A stretch of 64,000 nucleotides of DNA from Trichoplax adhaerens (taxonomy: Eukaryota > Placozoa > Uniplacotomia > Trichoplacea > Trichoplacidae). Every line of letters begins with the position of its first letter. Positions within the stretch are counted from its first letter, which is position 1. This document shows positions 12,751 to 26,255 of this stretch, in pieces. The position numbers and the translations under genes are program-made. The notes beneath the pieces were generated by a model, which searched no databases, was not told the DNA's origin, and saw nothing but the letters and a program-made list of their open reading frames with translations. The stretch is taken from contig NW_002060946.1 in assembly GCF_000150275.1 (NCBI RefSeq), positions 5,059,035 to 5,123,034 on the forward strand, read 5' to 3'.

Positions 12751-15700
12751 TGGATAAGAAAGTTGATATTCTCTATCTTGAAAATGAAGTTGGAATGGTT
12801 AAAATAAAGAATAAAACTGTATATCGATTATGTATATATAACCATTCCAATGCTTATCTTGAATGCGATATAGCAATGGAAGTATATCGATAGACAATTA
12901 CAGACTCAATTCTTTCTTTTCGTCACTATAAACGGAGACTCTTTCAAGTCAAAGTAAAGGAAAAAGATAATGCTAAATCAAGATAGGGCTGGAAGAAAAT
13001 TGAAAAATTTTTTGTTATCCTTTCCGACTATGGATTAACTACCGGTTTATCCTGGAATGTCAATAGCATATTATCTACGAAATTTAAAGCGTAAAGCCCG
13101 TCATGGAAGGATTGTTCAATTTTTAACATATTAATATCTAGGAAGTAAAATGATCAAATTTGATGACTGTGTAACTAATTTATCAATAGGTAATTATTAA
13201 AAATTGTCAAATCAGAGAATCGTGTCAGCGAAGCTAAAAAGTTTAAATGAGACTACATAGGGAACTGTTTATTGTACGAAAATTGAAAGTTTTCTTGCAA
13301 TATATCTAATTAGCAATTGGATAACTATATTGAATTTCCACAGTATTCAAGGTTATTCTCTCTAGTCTTATTTCACCCACAAATGTGGACAAGTATGACC
13401 AATTTAATCAATCGATTGTATCTAATGAATCATACCATGAAATAATCATGGCCTTTAAACTTTCTATTTGTTCAATAAATGAATTCCCAAGTAATATTCA
13501 ACTATTTCTTTCCCTTGATGACTAGTCCCCTTATATTATCGTTGTCAAATCGTTTACTGTACAACAGAAACACAACATTTTAGCTAATGCACAAAGGAAG
13601 AAAAATTATTATAACTGATTTGAATGCTGTTGGTGATGATTTTGGATATGATGACAATGTCTTAAGAACTTTTCATATTGTGTGTAAACCGATTGCTAGG
13701 CTAGAAATTTTTATCGAAGGGATGACATTATACGATTCGTTTTCCGTAAAACGGAAGGCAGGAGCGGGCAATTTTACAGATTATACAAGAAGAAATTATG
13801 CTTGACTATAGAGTAAAATAAATTTGATTTGTTATGACGATTTTATAGGCTTTTAAGCCTAAGAAACGAGAAGCTTTAGTGGTTTAACATAAATGAAAAG
13901 AAATAATCAAGCATGCCGGGACAAGCCAATTTTAACAACTAGCATTTGATACGCCATCTTATTTGATTTAGTTAAAAGTTCGCTGATTTCTAGTATTCGT
14001 TCCAGACTCATTTTGCTATCAACTTGACCCGATAGTTATCTAAAATCAATTTAAGATACATATATGATCGATGAACAAGATCCGTTCGATATCCAATTTT
14101 TTTCCTGTTCAAATATCAATCTTGCTGCCATTAATTTAATCATTTGTGTATTATCACTGTAGTATTGATCACTGCAGTAATGACGATACAATTTGAATTT
14201 ATATCGGGAAAAATAATTTAATTAGAATGGTCATGGGTGGTGAATAAATAAGCAGCATGGAAGAAATGATTCAGAAGGTCGAGAATAAAAAAAAAGGGAG
14301 AAAAAGGTAGAAAAATCAACATGTACAAGTGGATGGGACAATACCGATTTTCCACTTCTCGATGGAAATAAGAACGTGGCAAGCAGATTATAAATGGATT
14401 TTATCCTCTGAATATTTGATTCTATTTAGGGCAACAGTATTAATGCACCAAATTGTCATAGACTTACGTAATTCTCTTCTTTTTTTCCGTATTCTTTCTT
14501 TTTCTTCGCCGCTATTAATGTTCAATTTTTTCCCTGAATAAAATGGATGGATTGAAGCCTAAAGCAAGAGCAAATACGCTGATCAATAAGGGTACAGTGT
14601 ATTGACACATTCAACCTATTTTCTGGAAAACTCAACAGACTGTAGTTACATGTGATTAGAACTTCGATGGAGGTAAAAATCTTTGTTTCAATTATTTAAC
14701 ATCAGATAATTTATTCTCGGTTTGATGAGATAATACAACTGTTAGCGGTTGGTTTACTCAATGTCTTGTCAATCAACTTTTGTCATTTCATTATAATTAT
14801 ATTATTCTATTTGAGCATTTTTGATGACGCCTGTCTTTCCTTTTTTTAAACTGCCTACAACTGGATGATTCAATTTAATTCTATTTCTATTGATGGCGGG
14901 ATAGTTTTGACTGGGATTGTTTTTTAACAGATGATGATTGAGCTCATTAGATGAGGTATGATGAAGAATAATGATGTTAGCGTTTGTATTATGTCCTAAG
15001 CATAATGGCTATGGCTTTAAAATACGATCACTTTATGACTATTTTATTCAATGAATACGATAATAAATATTCAGATTTTTAAAAGAGTTACAGTAGCTGA
15101 CGGTCTTATATTCTTCTTGGAAGTCAATAGACGATCGCTATCAAGATGATTGGGATGAATAAGATTAGCAAGGTAAGGACTGTGTAAATTCAATAGATCA
15201 TAGAAATCTCTTTTAAAAATGAAATATCAGGGCCGTTCTAAGAAATTGTAGCCCTCATGATTCGCTGAGTGTAAGATTATACTTTACAAGCTATGATTAT
15301 CGTTCATCAATACCTTGTTTATAAAGTTAAGTACGAAAGTATTTGAAAGATATGTTGATTGGTATTTAATGTTAAATATATGCATTACTTCTTACCTAAG
15401 AAAGGATTGAGTAGGGTCTAAACATAGCTAAAATTAATCCGTATGTTGTAACCGCTATCGTCATAGAAAGAATAGAGCCTAATTATGACTACCCTATTCC
15501 ATATATTACGATATACCGTAAGATACTGATATTATATAGGATAGGACTTGTATCATCTCAGATGGATTAGTCTTGTTGAAGCAAAGTTCATAAACATTTT
15601 GGATATAAACTTTAGGATTGTAGGAATTAATCATATACTTAGATAGGGGAACAGTATTGAAGTGAGCGTTAACTTTTTTCAAGGGTGAATAAGGTATAAG

Positions 15701-16109
15701 ATATGTTTGAAAATATGGAAAAAAGATAATAGAATAGTTCATAAACACATATAGGATTCCTCAAAAACTTGTTTTTAAAGTGGAATAGTATTTTGGACGT
15801 GAGTCATTCGGATCGTAAATAAGAGAATAAAAAAATACTGAAACCTGATTATCGTTCATCAATATCTCATAATAGCAAAGAATAGTGCCAATTACTCAAG
15901 ATTATAAGCACAAAAATTATCATTTTAGATAGAATATTATCTAAGCATTTCTATAACTCATTAATATCTTGTATTTAGATCATATAATGCACATAATTAA
16001 TAAACAGTGTGACTGCACGAGCGCCGATTAGAATTTAAAAAGTTTTTGGTATTGGCATTATACGTATTAGATTACTTTCGATTGGATGTAGCTTAGAATC
16101 AACGATAAT
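12751..16109. other. Gene-free stretch with one unexplained short open frame
   Basis: No gene recognised. A 72-codon plus-strand open frame at 13587-13805 (starting MHKGRKIIITDLNAVGDDFG) looks somewhat protein-like but has no known motif or neighbouring exon. The word TGATTATCGTTCATCAATA occurs at about 15294 and 15846, a weak hint of an older duplication. Confidence 0.4.
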
Positions 16110-16345
16110 TCAAAAAGATTCCCTTCTTAAATTGAAATAGCAAGCGGAGCTGCTGCAAATTTAAATTATCATCTTAGACATGACTAAGTATAGTTTTAGA
16201 GTCTAATATTATGGTCTAGCTTCGAATAGATGATAGTCATATCTGGATTAAAATAGCAAATGCGACTGTTTTCAAGATAAATTATTATCTTATATACGAT
16301 TAGGCATGGTCTAGACGCGGTTTTCATTCAGACATATCTCTTAAC
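16110..16345. repeat. Diverged tandem repeat, about 117-base unit
   Basis: TTAAATTGAAATAGCAAGCG (about 16127) and TTAAAATAGCAAATGCGACT (about 16246) start two similar blocks. Each is followed by AAATTAT(C/T)AT and a GTATAG/GCATGG segment 115-117 bases apart. A fainter third copy may follow. Confidence 0.45.
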
Positions 16346-19300
16346 TACAGCGGAAATGCATTTAAGAACGAGTCGTAAAAGATTATAGATCTAATATTCC
16401 GCTAATTTTGAATATAATTTAATCATAGGGGTAATTTATGAATACTTCATTGTTAAAATAACAGGTTGAGATAGGTAAAAATATATACGCGTAAATCTTA
16501 TCGTGAGTTAATATTGCTATTTTTGGATAGCCAAATTTAAAGTATTATGGAGTGAATAAAGTGTAATTTATTGTTTGTTAGATAGTATAGCATCGTATAC
16601 ATACATACCCTTTCACTGTGTTTGTTTGGATTATATCAAGAAATATCTTCTGTACATCAAGTTATCAATTTAGCTTAAAAAAGATCGCACCCAGTTGATC
16701 GCTTTACTAGTAACTGCCAAACCTTCTCTTCAAAATTGATCATGATTACGTGAAATCTGTGATCACTTAACCAATACTAAAGTTATTTCAAAATAGGTTG
16801 ATCCCTTATATCGTTTTCAAAACTGAATTTCTTCAATCATCTTAACTGATTTATAGGTTAAAGAAAACATGTTCACGTTGATATAAAGTGATGACCAAGC
16901 TTACACGCAATAATAGCTACTGATATTCACTTAATTTCCTATAACAGTTATTTCCGATAAGAGACCCCCTTTTTAGAATGCAAATTAATACCATTTTTTT
17001 CTTCCTAATACGTTCATTAAAAAATAACACTCCATCATCATAGACTACCCTAGTACGATTATCATTCTATTTATGAATAGTTTGCATCGAGAGCTAATTT
17101 TCAACCCTTTTCTTAATCAATAATTATATAATAGTAGACTAAAATAATACATCTGATTCTATGCAACCTTTATCCAAAAATAGTTGCTGGTTATTTTCAA
17201 AATCAAGTAGCACTATATTGTCTTGGCTTACTTTATTCTTAAAACAATTGTAAGCCTGGCGGAAAATGGTATATAAAGAAAATATCTTATTGAATTCTGG
17301 TATTAATTGTCATTTTCATTTTAAATATTCTATTAATATTAAGATTCGGTGACATTTTAGACTATTGTAGCCATTCCTATAAGCTAATAAATATATTATT
17401 ACGTAGAGTATTAACTATGACTATATTAAATGCCAAGATATCTCGCGAAGAAGGGCACATTCCAAGTTAATAACTATCATACTATAGATGAGAATGTTGA
17501 AAAATGAAATGATTGTTCGCTGACTACATCACTTGCGATAGCGTAGACGTAAAATTTGAGAATGAAGACATTTTAATTTTCGTTTCCATCATCATTAAAA
17601 TCAAAATTTTCGCTTATAACCTGGTTAATTGCTTCATATCGAATATTATTATTATCATTATTATTTAATATTGCAAGGGTAGATTCAGCATTGCAATGGC
17701 ATGTATTAATGGGTATATACTGTAAAAAATAACTTAAACCTTAAGTACGGCATAAAAATATTTAGACTATGCTTAAAATTGACCGCCGCCAAAAAGAAAG
17801 GTTGTAATAGTCATCATAGCTCAAGACTACCCCTAATTACCGATAATTTTTTATTATTAGCTTGCAGTAGACATGGGTAATAATAATTAAAGGATGTCCT
17901 AATTTTATTATCATGTACAATAGCGATAGCATACTATTACGCTTGGATGTGACAGGATTGCATTTGAAATGAAAAATATCAAGGACACTATTATTTTAAA
18001 AAATGTAGAATCTATAATTGAGAGGAGGTTGAAAATTTTTAACTCTAAACATTTAACATCATAAGAAATATAAGCTAGTATAACTATTACAAATCTTTGA
18101 TGTATATCATGTTATCGTGTAAATGGGATATTTTCCGTAAATATTTTTTTATCCGATTTCTAGAAAACTGGTGTAATCAAGATATTACAGTTATAAACTA
18201 GAATTTCTATTTTAATTAAAACGACACACGTAGAAATAAAAGCTACTGTATATAGTGATAATTATGTGATGAGAATACATTATTATAAATTTATTTATGG
18301 AATAATGGATTTAGACATAGAAACGACCATGTTAAAATTATCTAAAGCCTATAGTCGAGAACTGTATGTGCAATGGAATTGTATTAGATGTCAATTTGTT
18401 ACTTTGCATTAATTTTGATACCATGGCTTATGAATAAAATGCTTGTCAGATAAATCGAGAAAATGTCCGTTCGATTTTGAAAATTATTAATAGGTTACAT
18501 TGAAAAGATTTTATTCTCCTCGCCTGATATCGTTATGCGTTATATATATATAAAATATGGTTACCCTATTGTATTTCAATGTATAGATGAAATAGCAAGA
18601 ACGTGATTATCATATTATGCTGTTAACACTTTCGATTTAGATTTAGCTCAAATGGCTAGAGATTCTTATTATGGGCATTGGATTACTTATTACTATTTAG
18701 TAACTGCATTATCAACTAGTTGGGAAAAGAATAATTGAAGGAGTTGAATCTGGTCATTCTTAATCTAATTCATGTGGTATATTGTAATTCAAAATTATTT
18801 TGAATATGAATCATTATTGTCCTTATATTCGCACAAAGAATCTCATGTGAAAATTATTTTTACCGTTATGAATATCATTGCCATAAATAGAATGGACTTT
18901 TTCTTTAGTACAAGTACATTGTGTTCTAATTTGTTTGTATCCACCAAGTAGAATAATTATCTTCAGACTAGATAGTTGTTTAGTGTCATAAATTAGGCTG
19001 CTTTACTCCAGTCAGCCCAATAGAATGAAATAGATTAATATTCTCTTTTTACTGCATGTAATCAATTTCTTGTTACAGCCCCATAGAAGTAGTAGTCTTG
19101 TAATCTAAGAGTTATATTATGGTCTAGACTAGCCGTTTCGATCGTGGGTAATTAAGAGTAAATAGTATGAAATAAATTGTCGAAGGATCAGTTATTACCC
19201 ACTCTATATTCCGTTTGCTATAGCATATTCAACTGCGATATTACACTACGGGTAAGAGCTTACGGAAAAATAGTCGCTACCAATTAGATACAAGTCTAAT

Positions 19301-20459
19301 TTCAAGTTCAGCTTTTCAAAAGGAAACAATCTTTTCAGCCTCGATAGAAAAAAATAAATTAATTCTGTCCTGCCATGACTTGGCCATAACAAAGAAATTA
19401 TCAAAGACTATCTACTACAGACGATTAATAAAATACTTTCTATTGGATAAATTACAACAAAATAAAGTCAAATAGCTAAAATCATTTAGCTCTTGCTAGT
19501 TTGTAAAGTTTGAAATAGGTCTTGCCGCATCTCGATAGAGTTAAAATCGCTGCCATTAACACATATCTTAAGGATAAATAATCATAATCCTAAACGGTAA
19601 TTGGATTTTGGTTTTAGTTCTAAATTAATGGAATATTATTTTGCTTAAACAAACTGTAAGTATCATTTGTTAATTAATACTGTATAAGAGATATCCTAGT
19701 CGCATCTATTAGAATAATGTTGTCATTTCCTGTATCTTTGCGGCTTTTGCATTAATTTTTTTCTACTAATTGATTGAAATGACATAAGAGGCTACCGACT
19801 GATTCAATAGCTAGAATAAAGGCTCGATATCACCTTTGTTGACTATTTCAATAAAGCGAAGGTAATTCTAATAGTAGAATAATATTGGTCAAAGCTTTTA
19901 CTTTACTACTATGGTGATGGAGTCAACAAGAGGAAATAAGAATCATCGCCAATGACAGCTATTTTTCAAGTCTTGTTGACTGAGTTTATAAATAGAATCT
20001 AACCAAAATGACGAGCTATGATTTTCAAAAGATATTAGCGTGAATGAAGATAGGCACAAGTTGATCAATTACTCAGGGTTCTTATTTTCTGTTTTTTCTA
20101 ACATAGACTATATATAGTCTATTGCATAAATTATATAGTAAGCTATAGCCGGGGTCTTGAGGATATAAAAGATTAATTGTGCTTTCTTTGGAAATTAAAA
20201 TTGTAATACTACAGTGGCAGTAAAGACATAATTACAAAGCGTGTATTTAAATTTAAGAAGTTTTCTGTTTCATTTTTTACATCCAATTTTAGGTAAAGTT
20301 GATACGGTGAGCAAATTATTTGAGCAGATTTGTAATCGATTGTAAGGCATTTGTTTTCACTCATTGAAAAAGATGAAATAATTAAGAACATGTTGGATGT
20401 CAGCAATTAATTCATTCTAGGTTCATCTACCTTGCAGAGTTTCATTGCTGCCAGATGTA
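16346..20459. other. Gene-free stretch, nothing but short simple sequence
   Basis: No coding exon, RNA gene or array recognised. There is a short ATT-rich microsatellite at about 17644-17667. A perfect 20-base palindrome at 20103-20122 is listed separately. One minus-strand open frame (20209-20406) has no family resemblance. Confidence 0.45.
20103..20122. repeat. Perfect 20-base palindrome
   Basis: ATAGACTATATATAGTCTAT equals its own reverse complement. No other feature lies beside it. It could be a dimeric protein site or a chance AT-rich palindrome. Confidence 0.6.
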
Positions 20460-21440
20460 AAATTTTTCGATATGTTAGGAATAAGTACGAATGAGCATAG
20501 GCGGCAATAAAACCAAATCTAGTCTTTTTAGGATATAAAAATGCAATCTATACTTCAGATACCCGTATTAAATTCCTCAGTATTTCACGAATATGTATGG
20601 AAAGCTGCCCATATAGCGGGCATTAGAATTTGTAAAACTATCTGAGTTCGAGAATGCAGATATGTATATCAAGTATCTCAATTTATTTATAAAATAGAAA
20701 ATTACTTTATTATGTTAGGAATGAGTAGATATAGCTGCCAGTATAGGGCAATCATTTAGTTTTTAAAACCATTTGAGTTCAGGAATCCAGGCTCGTGTAT
20801 CAACTATCTCAATTTTTTGTAAGATAAAAGATTGCATTAGTATGTTAGGAGTCAGTATAGATGACTGAGAATAAATGCCGGCAGGGTAGTAATTTGAAAT
20901 GTCAAACCGTCTGAGTTGGAGAATACGATCTGGATACGTAAATCAGTTATTCAATTTAGGTATAAAACATGAAATCTCTTCGTAATTTAAAGAAATAAGC
21001 TCAGATAACTGAAAATAATGGGCTGTCATTTGATTTATAAAACTATCTGAGTTGAAGGATTCAATGTAGATACGAATAGTAATTTCCTCAGTTGATTTCT
21101 AAAATAAATAGTTAAATTTCATTGTGTGTTAGGTATGGACAATCAAGAATATAGTACAGACATTGGATTAGTAAACCCATCTGGGTTAAAGAACAGAATC
21201 CATTGCTAGATTGTCTATCTATTTCTCAGCGAAATTAAATTAATAAAATGTCCGAAATATGGAGTAGCTATTTGATTTAAGGAACCTACTCATTGGATTT
21301 GTAAACCCATGTGAGTTGGAGAATGGAATCCATTACTAGATACAGTGTCTATCCATTTTTTCCTTCGTCATCAAATAAATAAATTGTCAGAATATGGCGT
21401 AGCTATTTAATTCTAAGAATCTACGAATGGGAAAATTTGA
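20460..21440. repeat. Diverged tandem array, about 120-140-base unit, seven or more copies
   Basis: TATGTTAGGA opens units at 20471, 20711 and 20841, with weaker starts between and after, for example TGTGTTAGGT at about 21127. Each unit has a conserved middle close to AAAACTATCTGAGTT, followed by GAGAAT and a TATCTCAATT segment. Spacing between clear starts is 130 or 240 (two units). Copies are strongly diverged, so the array is old. Confidence 0.75.
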
Positions 21441-21984
21441 ATCAGTGTTAAGGTTACAAAATTTTAGCGACTGCCAAGAATTTTCTTAGCACAGTCTATA
21501 TTCAAAATATTTAATCGGTAATATTGACTTGTTCAATGAGAATACAAAATTGGCAAAACTGTGAGTGAAAGAGATAAGCATAAAATTTACACCTGCAGTT
21601 TAATTTTATTACAGACTTGTAAAATTTACCTTGATTTTTTATTTTGCCTGTATGGCTAAACAGATTATGAATAAGACTTACTTTTGTCACTTCTAGAAAG
21701 TATTAACAATTATGAGAAATTTTAATCGCCAGTATATATACCTTGACTAAACGCCAAAGAAAAGCAATAATGGTTGAAGTAGTATAACCCAGTGAAATGA
21801 CTGTTAAATAAATCTTGGTTTTAGCTATTAAAACAAACAACGAAGATGGTTGAAAAATGCAGACAGTTCGAGTTCCAGGTATGGAAAAAATAAAGATTCG
21901 TTATTAATATTTCAATAAAATGTATTTGTTACATAAGTTGGAGGGCGATTAGGAATAGTTAACGATGGTAAGATTTAGTAAAGG

Positions 21985-22400
21985 TAACAAAAATAAAGCC
22001 ATCATTCAGAGTCTTTTTATTTCAGAAATTGCTTTTAGTAGCAAGAAAAACAAACTCAATAGGATGAATGGTCAGACAAAAATGGGAGTCCATTCAATAA
22101 CGCCATGAATTTGGCTTACTTTTAGAGATTTTAGTCCGTTAAGCTTTAGCTGCAAGAAAAACAAACTTAAGACGATGAATAATGGTAAAAATGGAAGCCC
22201 ATTCAATAACGCCATGAGCTTGTTTTATTTTTCAAAGATTTTGAACTATTACAGCTTTCTAGGTAGAAAAAAACTCATGACGACGAGTGGTTGGACCAAA
22301 TTGGAAGCCTTTCCAACAATATCATGAACTTGACTTACTTTTCAGAGATTTTAGACTGTCTAATGTCCATGAATCCTGCTTATAGCGAATGCAATTCTAA
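21985..22400. repeat. Tandem array with regular 110-base unit, 3-4 copies
   Basis: CGCCATGAAT at 22101, GCCATGAGCT at 22211 and ATCATGAACT at 22321 are exactly 110 bases apart. Each sits within CATTCAATAACGCCATGA or a variant and is followed by CTTACTTTT, AGAGATTTTAG and AGCAAGAAAAACAAAC. The constant length in diverged copies suggests unit length has been stable. Confidence 0.8.
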
Positions 22401-23869
22401 CTTTCACCCGTAAAAATAGACATTGAAGGTTGTATGGGGTATATAAAAAAATTTTTGCCGTGAACATAGGGTAATTAAGAACACTCGTTGCCATCAAGGA
22501 AGAGTAAGAATAATTCTTTCTTCACAGTACATTGATTCAATGAAACAACTTCTACTCAATTCTTTAGGTTGGCCTTTCTTTCAAAATAACGAACATCAAC
22601 TTTGACCTCCATCTTAATAAACTATTACCCAAGAATGACCGGAAATACAAAATCTACTTCAGATAATATCCATCTGTACTTAATAGCCATTCATCTTTTA
22701 TCAATAAAGCCCCGTTTTAATTACATTTTACTCTTGTCCATGGATAGCTTGTGACTTGAATTGGTTATTACTGCTTTATGCTAATCTATACTATAGCAGT
22801 TTATATTTTAGCCCATGCCCGTCTTGAACGAATCTTTGTCTTGATTTGGAAGAAATGGAGTAGAAATGATATTAAATCAAAACGCGTTAAATGTTGATAC
22901 TTTCTAGCAGTTATAACGCGTTGTCAAAGAATTTAGGGCAAGAGTATTTGAGGACAGTAGTAAATTGAATCCTTATTGAAAGATTTTAACTATAAAACTA
23001 AGGAAGAAAGAAAGTTTGATGGTTCAATTGATGGTTTTTCTTCTCGTACTGTCTAAAAATTGAAGTTTCTATTCGCTTTGATATACAAGATTACTTCAGA
23101 TTTTCGTGTTTTCCAGTGTCTCATTTTGGACAGTTACTTTTCCTTAGACAATACGTACATTTTCGCGTTATAGATCATCATATCTGAAGTATTAGTACCT
23201 GTATAGAATCCTTCAAATCAATGTCTAGGTGCTTTATTGCTATTAATTGATGATAGTTTAAAATTGACAACAATCAATATACTAGCCTTGCAAGCAATCT
23301 TCTATTCCTATCAACGACAATACTCAATATGACAATAACACTTAGAGCTTGTGATCTCTCCCTTTCTACTAAAGCTTTGCTTAAACTGGAGGTTTAGAAT
23401 CCATTTATTCTTTCGTCTAGATTATCAACAATAATTTATGCCCTCATGGTTAAACTATCACTACACTACACTTTCTAGTAAAAGTGATAGTTTACTCAAC
23501 TATGCCGGCTAAAAGATAAAAAAAGTGTTCTTAATATAGCAAGCTTCAAAGGAATTGAATAACACCTTTGAAGAGCAAGAATGGGCTATAAATGGGTACA
23601 AAATGGACTATCAAGAATCTCTCTTGATAGGCTACGATTCTTTGCATAGTATTATTAGTTCTACTCTATTGCCATTATTGGGGGGGGGGCGGTAAAAATA
23701 GAATAAATAAGCGTAAAGCCGTTTCGATAACTTCTAGAATTAGTATTTTGCGTAAAGTATTTATGTCTAAGTATAGCGTAAAAGTTCAATTAGTGTGGAA
23801 TTGTTACGTGGAAAGTGTTTCAGAATTAGACTAGAAGGTTTAAGAGATAATTAATAAGGAAGTAAAGGT
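22401..23869. other. Gene-free stretch with a G10 homopolymer
   Basis: No gene recognised. Ten consecutive G bases occur at 23680-23689 in otherwise AT-rich sequence. No array is clear here. Confidence 0.45.
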
Positions 23870-24310
23870 ATTTAGGAGGACTCAAACATTATAAATTATC
23901 CATTAGTTTCGCAGGATCAAGCACGATAGAGAAACGACTATTCGCTGGCAATAAAAAAAAAATTTATCCTTCTGGCCTATAAACAGTATTTAGAAATACT
24001 CGAACAGTATAAATCGTTCCTAATCTCTGTAAGATAAAAGCACGATAAAGTGTGTAGAATATCAACTGGACACAAAAGCAATAAAGTATCCAGACTAAAG
24101 AATATCCGCTAGAAATAGGAAAAGTATTTACCCTTCTAGCGTATAGACAGTCTATTTTATCCAAAGTGAACAAAAGTATTGAGGATGGCTTTAATGCTAT
24201 AAGTTATCCATAATCTCTAAACGATAAAAGGATATCCGCTAGAAATGGAAGAGTACTTCTCCTACTGGCGTAGAAATAGTCTATTCTATCCCAAGTGGAC
24301 AGTAGATGAG
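23870..24310. repeat. Diverged tandem array, about 110-130-base unit, 3-4 copies
   Basis: ATATCCGCTAGAAAT recurs at about 24104 and 24233. The related words CTGGCCTATAAACAGTATTT, CTAGCGTATAGACAGTCTAT and CTGGCGTAGAAATAGTCTAT mark successive units. ATAATCTCTAAACGATAAAA and its variants mark the other end of each unit. Confidence 0.65.
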
Positions 24311-26255
24311 AAATGGGATGAGCTGAATTTTTTTCCAAATCTATGATCATTTCCTTTCAAGAAGGAATCAAGTATACGGAAATTATTTTCTAGATTGATT
24401 TTATTCTTGCAATGGAATAATTAGATATATGATAGGTGATTCTAAACTATAGTACTGTAGTCACTTAATTGCTGCTATTATTATAATAGGCTAGCAAATT
24501 CATATGGAAATTCTCTATTTCTCAATTTTAACTTCATTATTCCAAAAGTGAAATCCATTCTTTCTTTGGATGTTTATTCTTACTTTTTACGTAGTTATAT
24601 CATTGTAAGTAATGATATTCCACTATAACTACTGTAATTAAATAATATGGCAGATATAAAAACTAGTAGAGGCTCTTATCCAATTTTAAGGGCTGATTTA
24701 TACGTGCGTATGCTATATCAAATCGCGGTCAAAATTTAGATTTCTTCCCTATTCATGCTGTATCAACAGAGGCGCAAAGATGGTTAGCTACTTTACCCCC
24801 ATTACTGTAAGCAAATACCGTTGATCTTTTTTTCCTTTTGCATCGATTTAGTTTAGTCATTATTCTAGTTGGCTGAATTACCTTTGGTATCGAAGGAATC
24901 GATCGCTCTCATCGACGGGTAAGAATCCGTTTTGAACGCTATTAGTATACTATATCTTTGAATATCGGCTGGATTATGGTAATTAATCTATATTCCTCAT
25001 TGTTGAAAGGATATTGACATCTTGTTGACTATTATCCATATTTGAAGTAATTAATTTATATCATCGATAGTCTTAATGACAACGGATATTGTCTTGGATA
25101 TCAATACCACAGTGATGACAAGGATAGAAATGAATTTGTTTATTTCTACCCCGTCTATCGAAAGGCTCTATAAAAGGATTGCAATCCATCTATGGGCAAA
25201 TCACTAAAATGAACTAGGCTAGGGCTCATTTATGATTTTAATATCGATTGGTTTGGCGAACAGGAACCAGCCGTTTACTTTAATGATTATAAGCCGATAT
25301 GAGTCAAAGTGATCGCAGCTTTATATTAATAGGATAATCAACAAGAGAAAAGAACTATGGATAGACATTAACAAAATAAGGTCAAGATTTTTTCTATTTT
25401 TAATTAGAGCATTCATTGAATATAAAATTCAAATTAAAAAAGAATAATGAGATGATATCATGATAGCTGTGGCTGTTTTTTATTCTGATAAAACATCACG
25501 TTGTCAACGGTTTATTCCATGTTCATTAATAGAATATGGGCACACAAATAATTGGACTATGTTTCCTTCGTTCATAATGAAATTTACTCTTCTAGGGTTA
25601 TGATCGATTTCATAAACTATATGATTTGTGGAGACAATGATTGATGTAAAATTATTGTAGTGGTCTTGACGGCTGTTGGCTCTTTCAATGCCGTTCTAAA
25701 CTACTAAAAATGTCCTAGCACATAATGTTACTAATGAGGTGAAAACAAGTATTGATCCAAAGACTCCGTTTGAATAGATGGTTTGATGAGAATTACAAGT
25801 TTGGAATGATCAATCCAATTAAAGAATAGTCGATTACACATCGACCGATTTACTCATTATCAAATGCCTTCTTTTCCAATGAATATACTGTATAATGTAT
25901 ACTGTATATTATTCTACATCGATACTCAAGCGTATCCTCAAATCTTTTCGTCTACAAAAGGAGAAAAATAGACTCCTTTAATATAGTAAGAATAATTCAT
26001 AGACTATAGAGTAGAATAGGATACCAAGAGAATCAAGTCAGAAAATGGAGCTGTACCCTAGGATAAGGAAAGACAAGAAGAACGAGACGACTTGTAAACT
26101 TGCTCTAGCGTGCCAGAAGAGGGTGATAAGTTAAACAAGGATTTTATTCATGCTTTATGAATAGTGTTGATCATTTTAAGAACATTTATAAATACAACAT
26201 GAAAAGAAATTGGAGGATATTCTATCACTTGTTCTACTTGGGAATGATGGAAGCC
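24311..26255. other. Gene-free stretch, nothing recognised
   Basis: No coding exon or convincing repeat. Around 25885-25915 the word ATACTGTATA is repeated in a short AT-rich segment, which may be chance. Confidence 0.4.
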
